From NCBI GenBank assembly GCA_947307255.1, contig CAMZIO010000007.1, positions 1 to 62,543 of the forward strand: 62,543 nt of DNA, written 5' to 3'. Source of the DNA: an uncultured Clostridia bacterium. Lineage in GTDB: Bacteria; Bacillota; Clostridia; Oscillospirales; Oscillospiraceae. Below the pieces are notes generated by a model. It saw nothing but the letters and a program-made list of their open reading frames with translations, was not told the DNA's origin and did not search any database. Positions 8,748 to 17,031 of the stretch are shown piece by piece (the stretch's first letter is position 1; each line of letters begins with the position of its first letter). Position numbers and translations under genes: made by a program.

Positions 8748-9839
8748 TTACTTCTCGGCCTTGACCTTGATCCAAAGCTGGGAAAGCTCCTTTTGCAGCA
8801 CGACGTTGTCGTGGAACATCTCGTCGTTCTTATAGTTGCTGCGGGGGAGATAGGCCTCGTTTTCGGCGTACAGATCCTCCTGAGTGCTCATTTCCTCCAG
8901 AACCTGCGCGTGGGGAGAGGCGTAGCCGACCGTTTCAGAGTTGTCGAACGCGGCCTCATAGGTGAGGAAGTAGTTGATGAACTCATGCGCCAACAGCGGA
9001 TTTTCCGCGTTGGCAGGAATGACCATGGCGTCGCACCAGATGTTGGTGCCTTCGTTGGGCATGAAGAAGCCCATATCTTCGTTCTCGTCGAGAATGACCG
9101 TGGCGTCGCCGCTGTAAACCACGGCGATGTCCTTATAGCCGCCGATCATCGAGTCGATGACCTCGTCGGTAACGTAAATGGGATCCATCGTCTGGTTCAT
9201 CTCGCGCAGCCACTCATAAGCGGCCTGGATCTCGTCGGAGTTGTCGGTGTTCATCGAATAGCCCAGTGCCTTGAAGGCCATCATGAACGAATCGCGTTCA
9301 GAGTCGTAGATATAGATCTGACCGGCGTAATCGGTGTCGCGCAGAATCTCCCAGCCCTCGGCCTCCATGACCTTAGGATCGACGTTTTCGGTGTTGTACA
9401 CCAGACCCACGCTGCCCCAGAAGTACGGCACCGACCAGGTGTTGTCAGGGTCGTAATCCATATTGCGCACCGCGTCGGCAAGGTTGCCGAGGTTGGGCAG
9501 CAGGGAGTGATCCAGCGGCTGGAGATAGTCGCCCTTGATCAGTCGCTCGATCATGTAGTCCGAGGGAATCAGCACGTCATAGGAATCGCCGGCCTGCAGC
9601 TTGGTGTACATCATCTCGTTGGAGTCAAAATTCTCCATGATGACCTTTACGCCGAACTGCTTTTCAAAGTTCTGGATGACGTTTTCACCAAGGTACTCGC
9701 CGGGCATATAGACCTTGAGCACGGCGGAGCCGTACTTTTCAATCGCCTCGGCTTCGCTCTGCGCGCCGGAGGGCTTGGCGCCGCAGCCGACCAGGCAGAG
9801 GGAAAGGGCAAGCAGCAGAAGAACAAGTGCTTTTTTCAT
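8748..9839 (-). CDS. potD: Spermidine/putrescine ABC transporter substrate-binding lipoprotein
   Basis: A 363-residue lipoprotein that captures polyamines outside the membrane. The signal peptide ends in the lipobox LVGCG (Cys19). The body is a type II periplasmic-binding fold with the PotD signatures VYMPGEYLGE, DVLIPSDYMIERL, TWSVPYFWGSVGLVYN and PLLAHEFINYFL. Acidic and aromatic residues in these segments form the polyamine pocket in characterised homologues. It is the last gene of the leftward operon regulator-potA-potB-potC-potD and starts 24 bp after potC. Putrescine against spermidine preference cannot be read from sequence. Confidence 0.93.
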   Translation of the reverse strand: MKKALVLLLLALSLCLVGCGAKPSGAQSEAEAIEKYGSAVLKVYMPGEYLGENVIQNFEKQFGVKVIMENFDSNEMMYTKLQAGDSYDVLIPSDYMIERLIKGDYLQPLDHSLLPNLGNLADAVRNMDYDPDNTWSVPYFWGSVGLVYNTENVDPKVMEAEGWEILRDTDYAGQIYIYDSERDSFMMAFKALGYSMNTDNSDEIQAAYEWLREMNQTMDPIYVTDEVIDSMIGGYKDIAVVYSGDATVILDENEDMGFFMPNEGTNIWCDAMVIPANAENPLLAHEFINYFLTYEAAFDNSETVGYASPHAQVLEEMSTQEDLYAENEAYLPRSNYKNDEMFHDNVVLQKELSQLWIKVKAEK

Positions 9840-9863
9840 GTTTTTTACTCCTTTTTTGTTCGA

Positions 9864-10667
9864 TTATTTTACTGGCTGATTTTTGGCGCTCCACTTTTCG
9901 CGGAGAACGGGAACGATATTGACGATGCCGAGCGTGAGCGTGATGAGCAGGATCACGATCGTGGACAGCGCGTTGATCGAGGGGTTGACGCGCTTGGACA
10001 TCGTATAGACCAGGATCGAGATATTGTTCACGCCGTTGCCGGTTGTGAAGTAGGAGATGACGAAATCGTCAAAGCTCATCGTGAAGGCGATCAACGCGCC
10101 GGAGATGATGCCCGGCCGGATCTGCGGTACGATTACGCGGGTGAGCGCCTGGAACGGCGTCGCGCCCAGATCCAGCGCCGCGTCGATCAGATTCGGGTCG
10201 AGCGAGCGCAGCTTCGGCGTGATACTGAGCATGACGTAGGGGATGCAGAACATGATATGCGCCAGCAGCATCGTGCCGAGACCCTTGCGGACCGCCAGCA
10301 CGCTGAAGAACATCAGCAGGCTGATCGCGGTAACGATATCGGGGTTCATCACGGGCAGGTCGTTGACCCGCTCAACCAGCAGTTGTACCGCGCGCCGGGA
10401 TTTGGAAAGGCCGATCGCGGTGATCGTACCCACGATGGTGGAGATAGCGGTTGCCAGTACCGCGACAATCACGGTGTACATCACGGCCTCCATCATCGTC
10501 GGGTCTGCAAACATCTTTTCATACCAGCGCAGGGAAAAGCCGCTGAACTTTGTCAGGGAACGCGAATCGTTGAAGGAAAAGACGATGATGTAAAGGATTG
10601 GAAGATAGAAGAACAGAAGCGTCAGCACCAGGACGATCCGGGAGAGAAGGGAGGATTTCTTTTTCAT
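9864..10667 (-). CDS. potC: Spermidine/putrescine ABC transporter permease
   Basis: A 267-residue inner-membrane permease with six hydrophobic segments. The EAA loop that docks on the ATPase is visible near residue 170 as DAALDLGATPFQAL followed by IVPQIRPGI, the usual PotC form. The downstream SFDDFVISYFTTG segment is also characteristic. The protein begins MKKKSS and starts 6 bp after potB. With PotB it should form the transmembrane channel served by PotD and PotA. Confidence 0.93.
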   Translation of the reverse strand: MKKKSSLLSRIVLVLTLLFFYLPILYIIVFSFNDSRSLTKFSGFSLRWYEKMFADPTMMEAVMYTVIVAVLATAISTIVGTITAIGLSKSRRAVQLLVERVNDLPVMNPDIVTAISLLMFFSVLAVRKGLGTMLLAHIMFCIPYVMLSITPKLRSLDPNLIDAALDLGATPFQALTRVIVPQIRPGIISGALIAFTMSFDDFVISYFTTGNGVNNISILVYTMSKRVNPSINALSTIVILLITLTLGIVNIVPVLREKWSAKNQPVK

Positions 10668-10673
10668 CGGGCA

Positions 10674-11510
10674 TCACTCCTTTCCGTTCGACGCGGCGGA
10701 CACGTCGACCTTGCGCGTGAGGTACATCGAAAGCATGATGATCAGCGCCATGATCATCGAGATCGCGCTGCCGAAGTTCCAGTCGCCGGTGGTGAGGAAC
10801 TGCGTTTCAATGATGTTGCCGACCAGCACGTACTGGCCGCCGCCGAGGAGCTTGGGGATAAAGAAGCTGGATACCGCCGGCAGGAACACCAGCGTAATGC
10901 CGGAGATGATGCCGGGCACGGACAGCGGCAGCGTTACGCGCAGGAAGGCCTGCACGGGGTTTGCACCCAGATCGTTTGCAGCGTTTAGCAGGCTCTTGTC
11001 CATCTTGGCGAGCGAGGTGTGGATCTGCAGGATCATAAAGGGAATGAAGTTGTATACCATGCCGAGGATAACGGCAAAGCTGGTGTGGATCATCTGTACG
11101 GGACCGATGCCGAACACGCCCAGCAGACTGTTGAGCACGCCCTCATCCTGCAAAATGCCCATCCAGGCATAGGTGCGCACCAGCATATTGACCCACGTGG
11201 GCATCGTGATCAGCAGGATCATGACGGTATTGGCGTGTTCGCCCATCTGGGCGATGATATAGGCGATGGGGTAGCCCAGCAGCACGCAGATCAGCGTCGT
11301 AATCACGGCGATGAGCAGCGAGCGCCACAGCACCGCGCGGAACACGCTGTCCGTGATGAAGCGGTGAAAGTTTTCCAGTGTGAACTGAAAGGTCAGAACG
11401 TCGTTGCCGGAGACGGTGAAGGCGTACAGTACGATCAGCAGCATCGGCACGATGATCATGACCGAGATCCACAGGACGTAGGGATAGGTCATGGAACGAA
11501 ACTGTTTCAC
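10674..11510 (-). CDS. potB: Spermidine/putrescine ABC transporter permease
   Basis: A 278-residue permease with six membrane segments. The EAA loop reads [20 protein letters not shown] near residue 160. The segment [19 protein letters not shown] is a PotB signature. Translation starts at a GTG whose bases overlap the potA stop codon (GTGA, 11507-11510), so translation of the two is probably coupled. It pairs with PotC. Confidence 0.93.
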   Translation of the reverse strand: MKQFRSMTYPYVLWISVMIIVPMLLIVLYAFTVSGNDVLTFQFTLENFHRFITDSVFRAVLWRSLLIAVITTLICVLLGYPIAYIIAQMGEHANTVMILLITMPTWVNMLVRTYAWMGILQDEGVLNSLLGVFGIGPVQMIHTSFAVILGMVYNFIPFMILQIHTSLAKMDKSLLNAANDLGANPVQAFLRVTLPLSVPGIISGITLVFLPAVSSFFIPKLLGGGQYVLVGNIIETQFLTTGDWNFGSAISMIMALIIMLSMYLTRKVDVSAASNGKE

Positions 11511-13096
11511 CGGTGGACTCCTTTCTTCATCACGTGGATGTCCTCGGGACGGAAGATCAGACCCACCTCGGAGCCCTCCTCCGCCGCGCGGGTGGTGGAG
11601 ACCTTATATTCGTAGCCCTCCGTGCAGAAGGTTACGTCGTAAACGCCAGGAGTGATCGTTTCGGGATCGAAGTCGTACTTTACGTCCGTGATCTCGACCT
11701 GCTCGCCGTCCTCCAGGCTCCATGCCGACGCGCTGGCCCAGGTTTCCAGATCGGTGTCGAGCGCCATGCTCTCCTGGATATCCTCCACCTTCTTGAAGAA
11801 GTTCATCGCGTAGATCTCTTCCTGATAGACCTTGCTGACCACGCGGTTTTCCGCCACGACCAGCGCCTTGACGGTGATGGACGTGCCGGCGGCGGTGGAG
11901 AAGGTAACGGTATAGTTCCCGGTTTCGCCCTTGATGTCGTTGACGACGGTCTTGATGGAAACCGGCTCCTCCGTTTCGCTGTCCCATGCCTCGGCCGAGG
12001 CGAGCGCGACGATCTTGGCGTCGTCCAGCTCGGATACGTCCTCCACGTCGATCAAAAAGCCGTTGGCGCTGATCTTTTCACCGGCGGCGTCGTTGACGAC
12101 GGGCTTATCCTGTGAAACCTGCATCTTGACCGTGATGGAAGTGCCCACGCGGGTCTCGACCACGGTGTCGTAGTGCATCCCCTTAAAGAGCTGGGACTTG
12201 ACCACACCCTTGAGCATACCGTCCCCGCGCGGAACGATGTCCAGGTGCTCCGGGCGGATGACCACGTCCACCTTTTCGTTCTTTTCAAAGCCGCGGGCGT
12301 TGCAGCGGAATTTCTTGTCCTCGAAGACCACCAGGTCGTCCTCCAGCATCACGCCGTCGATGATGTTCGTCTCACCGACGAAGCGCGCCACGTATTCGTT
12401 GACCGGGCGGCGGTAGATCTCAGTGGGCGTGCCGATCTGCTCGATCTCGCCGGCGTTCATTACGACGATCTTGTCGGACATGGTCAGCGCCTCTTCCTGA
12501 TCGTGCGTAACGAAGATGAAGGTGATGCCGACCTCCTCCTGAATATATTTGAGCTCGTGCTGCATCTCCTTGCGGAGCTTGAGGTCGAGCGCGCCGAGCG
12601 GCTCGTCGAGCAGCAGCACGCTGGGGTCGTTCACGAGCGCGCGGGCGATGGCGATGCGCTGCTGCTGGCCGCCGGACATCTCGGTGACGTTGCGCTTGGC
12701 GTAATCCTCCAGATTCACCAGACGCAGCATACGCATGACCTTCTGCTCGATGACGTCCTTGGGCTCCTTCTTGATCGTCAGACCGAAGGCGATGTTGTCG
12801 TAGACGTTCATATGCGGGAAGAGCGCGTATTTCTGAAACACGGTGTTGATCTCGCGCTTATAGGGCGGGACGTTGACAATGTCTTCCCCATCGAAGAGGA
12901 CCTTGCCCTCGGTGGGCTGCAAAAAGCCGCCGAGGATACGCAGCAGCGTCGTCTTGCCGCAGCCGGAAGGGCCGAGCAGCGTAACGAACTCGTTTTCGTA
13001 GATGTCCAGGTTTATGCCCTTGAGGACGACCTGCCCGTCTTCAAAGCTCTTGACGATGTTTTTGAATTGAATCAGTTTTTTCTTTTCTTCGGCCAT
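11507..13096 (-). CDS. potA: Polyamine ABC transporter ATPase PotA with inserted repeat region
   Basis: A 529-residue ATPase, against about 350-380 for ordinary PotA. Residues 1-240 are a standard ABC domain: Walker [10 protein letters not shown] (42-50), SGGQ signature (141-144), Walker B VLLLDEP (160-166) and the H-loop histidine in FVTHDQ (198). A TOBE region begins near 275 ([10 protein letters not shown]) and closes at the very end with [13 protein letters not shown] (511-523). Between them, at about 330-505, lie two tandem units of about 75-85 residues, each with a pattern like I.A..F...VEDV, then A.A.AW, then Y.VTF. These resemble Ig-like repeats of clostridial surface proteins. The ATG at 13096 has the ribosome site AGGAAGG; a longer frame upstream is not supported. 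It is the second gene of the operon. Confidence 0.92.
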   Translation of the reverse strand: MAEEKKKLIQFKNIVKSFEDGQVVLKGINLDIYENEFVTLLGPSGCGKTTLLRILGGFLQPTEGKVLFDGEDIVNVPPYKREINTVFQKYALFPHMNVYDNIAFGLTIKKEPKDVIEQKVMRMLRLVNLEDYAKRNVTEMSGGQQQRIAIARALVNDPSVLLLDEPLGALDLKLRKEMQHELKYIQEEVGITFIFVTHDQEEALTMSDKIVVMNAGEIEQIGTPTEIYRRPVNEYVARFVGETNIIDGVMLEDDLVVFEDKKFRCNARGFEKNEKVDVVIRPEHLDIVPRGDGMLKGVVKSQLFKGMHYDTVVETRVGTSITVKMQVSQDKPVVNDAAGEKISANGFLIDVEDVSELDDAKIVALASAEAWDSETEEPVSIKTVVNDIKGETGNYTVTFSTAAGTSITVKALVVAENRVVSKVYQEEIYAMNFFKKVEDIQESMALDTDLETWASASAWSLEDGEQVEITDVKYDFDPETITPGVYDVTFCTEGYEYKVSTTRAAEEGSEVGLIFRPEDIHVMKKGVHR

Positions 13097-13140
13097 GATC
13101 GCATTCCTTCCTATTCTATATTTCAACGCACGATGCGGGA

Positions 13141-13674
13141 TTAAAACAGCGGGGGAGTCGAAACCCAAAGCACGCGAGCGGCGCTTTTCCGTTCGTTGCA
13201 GAGCTTGTGGAACGTGCTGCCGTGGAGATAAAACGTCTCCCCCTTGCGCAGCACGGCGCGCTTGCCGTCGCAAATGAGGAGCACCGATCCGTCGAGCACG
13301 TAACCGAACTCCTCGCCGCTGTGCGGCTGGACCTCAAACGATTCGCCGCCGGAGGGCAGCTCCAGCAGGATCGGTTCCATCTTGTTTTTCTGCGTGTTCG
13401 GTACGATCCAGTGCACGGTGCAGCCCTCCCGCACGTCGACGAAAAAGTCCGCGTCGCGGAACAGGTACTGCTCGTCCCGGTCCTCTTGGAAGAACTCCGC
13501 CAGGTTCGTCCCAAGCGCTTCCAGAATGTCGTCGAGAGAATCGACGGACGGGGAGGTGAGGCCGCGCTCCAGTTGGGATAAAAAGCCCTTGGTCAGCTCG
13601 CTCCGGCTGGCAAGCTCCTCCAGCGTCAGACCCTTCTGCGTGCGCAGCTTTTTGATTTTACTTCCAATGTCCAT
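13141..13674 (-). CDS. XRE-cupin transcriptional regulator of the polyamine operon
   Basis: A 177-residue regulator. Residues 5-60 form an XRE-type helix-turn-helix ([20 protein letters not shown]). Residues about 105-175 form a cupin barrel with [12 protein letters not shown] and the second motif [11 protein letters not shown]. This is the layout of PuuR-type regulators that sense small molecules such as polyamines. The gene opens the leftward operon and lies 44 bp before potA, a common arrangement with potABCD in Firmicutes. Two similar palindromes flank its promoter, which suggests autoregulation. The ligand is inferred from context only. Confidence 0.9.
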   Translation of the reverse strand: MDIGSKIKKLRTQKGLTLEELASRSELTKGFLSQLERGLTSPSVDSLDDILEALGTNLAEFFQEDRDEQYLFRDADFFVDVREGCTVHWIVPNTQKNKMEPILLELPSGGESFEVQPHSGEEFGYVLDGSVLLICDGKRAVLRKGETFYLHGSTFHKLCNERKSAARVLWVSTPPLF

Positions 13675-13697
13675 GCAAAAAACTCCGTTCGATATAG

Positions 13698-13797
13698 TAA
13701 ACTTTGCGTTTCATTAAATAAACCAAAGTGATTATACACGACTATTTTCAAAATGCAACAGTTAATTAAACTTTTTGTTTGATAAAATAAACAAAAA
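13698..13797 (-). promoter_or_regulatory. Promoter of the regulator-pot operon with two operator-like palindromes
   Basis: On the minus strand a promoter reads TTGCAT (13753-13758), 16 bp, TATAAT (13731-13736). Two near-identical 31-bp boxes flank it, at 13698-13728 and 13767-13797. Their cores are GTTTCATTAAATAAAC (13708-13723) and GTTTGATAAAATAAAC (13777-13792), imperfect palindromes. The first covers the expected transcription start and the second lies upstream of the -35. They are likely binding sites of the adjacent XRE-cupin protein. Confidence 0.65.
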
Positions 13798-13800
13798 TGC

Positions 13801-13831
13801 GAAAAAAAGAGGAAGTGAATTGCACTTCCTC
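13801..13831 (-). terminator. Terminator of the pseudouridine synthase gene
   Basis: A 9-bp stem (GAGGAAGTG/CACTTCCTC) is followed on the minus strand by a run of seven T. It lies 3 bp after the stop codon. Confidence 0.8.
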
Positions 13832-13834
13832 GTC

Positions 13835-14791
13835 TTATCCAAAGTATTTTTCCGCAAACGGGACGCTTTTGACCTCAAATTCCCTCCCGCGCAGGTAGTT
13901 CAGCGCGCCTGCGTCGGTGGGGAAGGCGAAGCGGAGCCGATAGGAATAGAGCGCCTGCGCGCCCTCGCCGTAGCGCCGGTTTGCCGCGCCGTTGCCGTAC
14001 TTCCCGTCTCCGAGCAGCGGATAGCCCAGATCGGCAAAGCTCGCCCGGATCTGGTGCGTGCGCCCGGTGAGCAGCTCGACGCGCACCAGCGTCAGCTTGC
14101 CGCGCGTTTGCAGCGTTTCGTACAGCGTTACGGCGCTGCGCCCATCCGGGACGGGGTGGTGGTATACGCGCACAAGGTTATTCTTTTCATCCTTGCGCAA
14201 AAAGCATTCGATGCGTCCGCTGGGCGGCTGCACGCGCCCCAGGCAGATGCACAGATAGAATTTGTCGATCTCGCGCGCCTTGATCTTGTCGTTGAGAATG
14301 CGCAGCGCCTCGGCGTTTTTCGCCGCAATCACGATGCCGCCGGTGTTGCGGTCGATCCGGTTGCACAGCGCGGGGGTGAAGGCGTTTTCCTCCCGTGGCC
14401 GCCACGCCCGCGTTTGATACAGATAGGCGAGCATATGGTTTGCAAGCGTGTTGACCTTCTCGTGCTCGTCGGCGTGGCAGAGCAGTCCAGGCTGCTTGTC
14501 CAGCAGGAGGATATTTTCGTCCTCATAGACGATGTTCAGACGCGGCACGGCGATCGTGAGATAGGCGTTGCCCTCGCAGGGCTCGTCAAAAAACTCGTCG
14601 TTGAGATAGCATTGCAGCACGTCGCCCTCTTCCAGGCGCGTATCGCGGCTGGCGCGCGCACCGTTGCGCTTGATGCGTTTTAAACGGATGTACTTTTGCG
14701 CCAGCGAGGCGGGCAGCAGGGGGATGGCCTTGGCAAGAAAGCGGTCCAGCCGCTGGCCGGCGTCGTTTTTCCCAATTTGAAATTCCCGCAT
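13835..14791 (-). CDS. RluA-family pseudouridine synthase
   Basis: A 318-residue RNA modification enzyme. An S4-like RNA-binding domain lies at about 12-75 (AGQRLDRFLAKAIP, IKRNGARA). The catalytic domain carries the aspartate in CNRIDRNTGGIVI (about residue 147), matching the HRLDxxTSG motif of RluA/C/D enzymes. The second family motif is LLTGRTHQIR (about 243). The length and S4 domain resemble RluC/RluD, which modify 23S rRNA uridines, but the exact target is not certain. It is transcribed alone, divergently from yceD-rpmF. Confidence 0.9.
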   Translation of the reverse strand: MREFQIGKNDAGQRLDRFLAKAIPLLPASLAQKYIRLKRIKRNGARASRDTRLEEGDVLQCYLNDEFFDEPCEGNAYLTIAVPRLNIVYEDENILLLDKQPGLLCHADEHEKVNTLANHMLAYLYQTRAWRPREENAFTPALCNRIDRNTGGIVIAAKNAEALRILNDKIKAREIDKFYLCICLGRVQPPSGRIECFLRKDEKNNLVRVYHHPVPDGRSAVTLYETLQTRGKLTLVRVELLTGRTHQIRASFADLGYPLLGDGKYGNGAANRRYGEGAQALYSYRLRFAFPTDAGALNYLRGREFEVKSVPFAEKYFG

Positions 14792-14891
14792 CCGCTCACC
14801 TCCGTACCTGCGGTTTGCTTTATTGTAGCGGAAGCGAAAAGAAAAGTAAAGAAAGCAGAGAAAAATTTTCCCGGAAATCTGTAAAAAGTGT

Positions 14892-14920
14892 TTGACATTC
14901 CAAAATGTATTTACTATAAT
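14892..14920 (+). promoter_or_regulatory. Consensus sigma-A promoter for yceD-rpmF
   Basis: TTGACA (14892-14897), 17-bp spacer, TATAAT (14915-14920), matching the consensus exactly. The yceD start codon is 27 bp downstream. Confidence 0.9.
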
Positions 14921-14947
14921 ACTACTCGTGTCATTGCGAGGTGTATC

Positions 14948-15439
14948 ATGCTTTTAGATGTAAAAGGGATCATTAATACCCCCGGAGGCAGAATGGACCT
15001 GCGATTTGAGCAGGACCTTTCTGATGTGGACTTCGGCGGCGTATGTCCTGCGGTTCGCCCTGTCTTAGTGGCAGGTCAGGTGCGCAACATTGCGGGGATG
15101 CTCCGGCTGCAGCTGGAAGCGGATACGACGCTTTCGTGTGTGTGCGACCGCTGCGCAGCGACGTTTGACAAGCCGTTTCACCTCTCGCTGGAGTATCTGC
15201 TGGCGGAGGAGTTGGAGGGCGAGGAGAACGACGATATCCTGCTGCTGGACAACGGTACCATCGACCTTGCAGAGCTTGTGAGGGAGGCGTTCATCCTCAA
15301 TATGGATACCAAGACCCTGTGTCGCGAGGATTGCAAGGGTCTGTGCCCCGGATGCGGGGCAAACCTCAATGAAGAGGCTTGCCGCTGCAAAAAGGAGATC
15401 GACCCGCGTTTGGCAGCCCTCGCAAAGCTCTTGGAATAA
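14948..15439 (+). CDS. yceD: YceD/DUF177 family protein
   Basis: A 163-residue protein of the DUF177 family, almost always encoded just before ribosomal protein L32. The sequence has the early pair CVCDRC (about residue 61-66) and the conserved cysteine cluster CKGLCPGCG...CRC near residues 130-146. Homologues are linked to 23S rRNA accumulation. The ATG at 14948 has GAGGTG upstream; the extra 20 residues of the longer frame overlap the promoter. rpmF follows by 49 bp on the same transcript. Confidence 0.9.
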   Translation: MLLDVKGIINTPGGRMDLRFEQDLSDVDFGGVCPAVRPVLVAGQVRNIAGMLRLQLEADTTLSCVCDRCAATFDKPFHLSLEYLLAEELEGEENDDILLLDNGTIDLAELVREAFILNMDTKTLCREDCKGLCPGCGANLNEEACRCKKEIDPRLAALAKLLE

Positions 15440-15488
15440 GAAATAAAATTTACTGCGATTTGCAGTTTACAACCAAGGAGGTGTCACC

Positions 15489-15686
15489 ATGGCAGTACCT
15501 AAGGGGAAAGTATCCCGCGCGAGACGCGATAAGAGACGCAGCTCTCACTGGAAGCTGACGGCGCCGGCCCTCGTCGCCTGTCCCAAGTGCGGTGCTCTGC
15601 ATCAGCCTCACAGAATGTGCCCGGAGTGCGGTACCTATAACGGCCGTCAGGTCAAGGTTATCGAGTCCAAGGTCGCCGCTGAGTAA
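15489..15686 (+). CDS. rpmF: Ribosomal protein L32
   Basis: A 65-residue large-subunit protein. The start MAVPKGKVSRARRDKRRS is diagnostic. A zinc ribbon with CPKC (about 32-35) and CPECG (about 45-49) shows this is the zinc-binding form. The ribosome site is AAGGAGGTG. It ends the yceD-rpmF unit at a strong terminator. The usual downstream fatty-acid genes (plsX, fabH) are not here. Confidence 0.97.
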   Translation: MAVPKGKVSRARRDKRRSSHWKLTAPALVACPKCGALHQPHRMCPECGTYNGRQVKVIESKVAAE

Positions 15687-15718
15687 GCGGGGGTTTTCGG
15701 TTTTCAAAACTGTGAATA

Positions 15719-15753
15719 AAAAACAGCGTGGCAGTTTGCCACGCTGTTTTTTT
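15719..15753 (+). terminator. Terminator of yceD-rpmF
   Basis: A 13-bp perfect stem (AAACAGCGTGGCA/TGCCACGCTGTTT) with a 3-nt loop, followed by TTTT. Confidence 0.9.
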
Positions 15754-15754
15754 C

Positions 15755-15780
15755 CAAAATAGCGGTCGAACGCTATTTTG
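15755..15780 (-). terminator. Second hairpin, probable terminator of the spore-coat genes
   Basis: A 10-bp perfect inverted repeat (CAAAATAGCG/CGCTATTTTG) with a 6-nt loop abuts the rpmF terminator. On the minus strand it lies 36 bp after the CotF-like gene. The T-tract is short, so function is less sure. Confidence 0.5.
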
Positions 15781-15816
15781 ACGGAGCGCGCACCTTGCCC
15801 GCGCGCGCAGATGCGG

Positions 15817-16065
15817 TCAATTTGTGCCGGAGAACTTCTGCTTGACCTGCTGTACCTGCTGGGACTGTGCCTGCTGCGCCGTGTACCAGCCCTTTTCGCT
15901 CATCTGGCGATAGACGTCCTCCTGCATCCCCAGCGCGCCGGTCAACGCGCTTTGGAATGTGCTACGCACGTTCGGAGTGGCAGACTCGATGGTGCCGTGC
16001 ATATAGAGATCGCACACACCCTTGGTCGTGAGCAGGATATTTTCCATGATGCCTCTGTCGTCCAT
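15817..16065 (-). CDS. CotF-family spore coat protein
   Basis: An 82-residue helical protein of the CotF/COG5577 coat family, with LLTTKGVCDLYMHGTIES near residues 11-28 and a Gln-rich tail (AQQAQSQQVQQVKQ). In relatives such proteins coat the forespore. The ATG at 16065 has the perfect ribosome site AAGGAGG; the longer frame upstream overlaps another gene. It sits 11 bp after a 57-residue partner, likely on one transcript. Expression under sporulation sigma factors is expected, but I could not assign a promoter with confidence. Confidence 0.85.
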   Translation of the reverse strand: MDDRGIMENILLTTKGVCDLYMHGTIESATPNVRSTFQSALTGALGMQEDVYRQMSEKGWYTAQQAQSQQVQQVKQKFSGTN

Positions 16066-16076
16066 TTGCTGCCTCC

Positions 16077-16250
16077 TTACACGAGATTGTAGAATTTGCC
16101 GAAGCACTGCTCGTTCTGACTGATCAACTGCTGTACGTGCGTGCGCAGCTTGGGATCGGTCAGCTCGTTTGCGGCGTTGCGGCACTGGAGCGTGAGGAAC
16201 TGCGCGTGAGAGAGCGCATCTTCCACATACATTAGCTCTTTGGGACTCAT
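16077..16250 (-). CDS. Small CotF-associated coat-like protein
   Basis: A 57-residue protein starting MSPKELMYVEDALSHAQF and ending FGKFYNLV. It is all-helical with alternating charge and has two cysteines. The pattern (Y-x-E-D-A-L-x-H, then helix, then F-Y-x-L-V) resembles the short proteins found before cotF-like genes in Clostridia, so I infer a coat role. The ribosome site GAGGTGAT precedes the ATG at 16250. It was found by reading the gap between larger genes and lies 11 bp before the CotF gene. Confidence 0.75.
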   Translation of the reverse strand: MSPKELMYVEDALSHAQFLTLQCRNAANELTDPKLRTHVQQLISQNEQCFGKFYNLV

Positions 16251-16320
16251 ATTTCATCACCTCGACGGTAGTATGAACAGAATCCGGGCGGTTTATACCA
16301 ACAAATATCTCCGTTTCCGG

Positions 16321-16348
16321 TTGTCTTTTTTTGAAATTGTGATATAAT
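16321..16348 (+). promoter_or_regulatory. Promoter of the lepB gene cluster
   Basis: TTGTCT (16321-16326), 16 bp, TATAAT (16343-16348). The lepB start codon is 38 bp downstream. No other clear promoter was seen before 25.1 kb. Confidence 0.6.
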
Positions 16349-16386
16349 TTTTAGGAATTTATTTGCAACAAGGAAGGACGAGCGAT

Positions 16387-17028
16387 ATGGACAGAGACGA
16401 AATGCGCAAGGACGGGTATTTTGACGAACCGCAGCAGGACGCTCCGGTGCCGGAAGAGCGCGCAAAAAGAGAGCTTTACGAGTGGGTGCGCTCGCTGGTG
16501 GCGTCGGTGATCGTCATCACGCTGCTGTTCACCTTTGTGATTCGGCAGATGGGCGTGAAGGGCCCGTCCATGATCCCCACGCTTCAGGAGGGGGACCGGC
16601 TGCTGGTGCTCAACGCTCTGATTTGCGGCGAGTATCAGCGCGGCGATATCGTCATCGCGCGCAAGACCAGCCTTTCCCAGGAACCGATCGTCAAGCGCGT
16701 TATCGCGCTGGGCGGGCAGACGGTGGACATCGACTTTGAAAGCGGCGCCGTTTTCGTCGACGGCGTGCAGCTTCAGGAGGACTACGTCAACGACCTCACC
16801 TACACCGCGGAGGGCGTGTCCTTCCCGCTTACACTGGGGGAGAATGAGGTGTTTCTCCTGGGGGACAACCGCAATTACAGCACGGACAGCCGCGATACCC
16901 GCCTGGGCCCCGTCGACCGGCGGCTTCTGATCGGCAAGGCCGTGTTTCTCGCCTTCCCCGGGGAGGATTCGCTGACTGAAAAGCGTGATTTCAGCCGGAT
17001 CGGCTTCCTGAATGGGAAGGGAGAGTAA
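16387..17028 (+). CDS. lepB: Signal peptidase I
   Basis: A 213-residue membrane-anchored serine peptidase that removes signal peptides from secreted proteins. One membrane segment lies at about 35-55. The catalytic serine is in KGPSMIPTL (about residue 61) and the general-base lysine in VKRVIALGG (about 101). The later boxes GDNRNYSTDSR and GKAVF are also present. The ATG at 16387 was preferred over one 24 bp upstream because AAGGA lies at the right distance. It heads an eleven-gene cluster and is followed 3 bp later by rbgA, the gene order common in Firmicutes. Confidence 0.93.
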   Translation: MDRDEMRKDGYFDEPQQDAPVPEERAKRELYEWVRSLVASVIVITLLFTFVIRQMGVKGPSMIPTLQEGDRLLVLNALICGEYQRGDIVIARKTSLSQEPIVKRVIALGGQTVDIDFESGAVFVDGVQLQEDYVNDLTYTAEGVSFPLTLGENEVFLLGDNRNYSTDSRDTRLGPVDRRLLIGKAVFLAFPGEDSLTEKRDFSRIGFLNGKGE

Positions 17029-17031
17029 ATC

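Noticed and set aside
8631..10988. A 785-codon open frame on the plus strand across the potD-potB region
   Set aside because: It runs antisense to three clear transport genes, is rich in His, Arg, Asp and Gln as shadow frames in GC-rich DNA are, and has no ribosome site or known motif.
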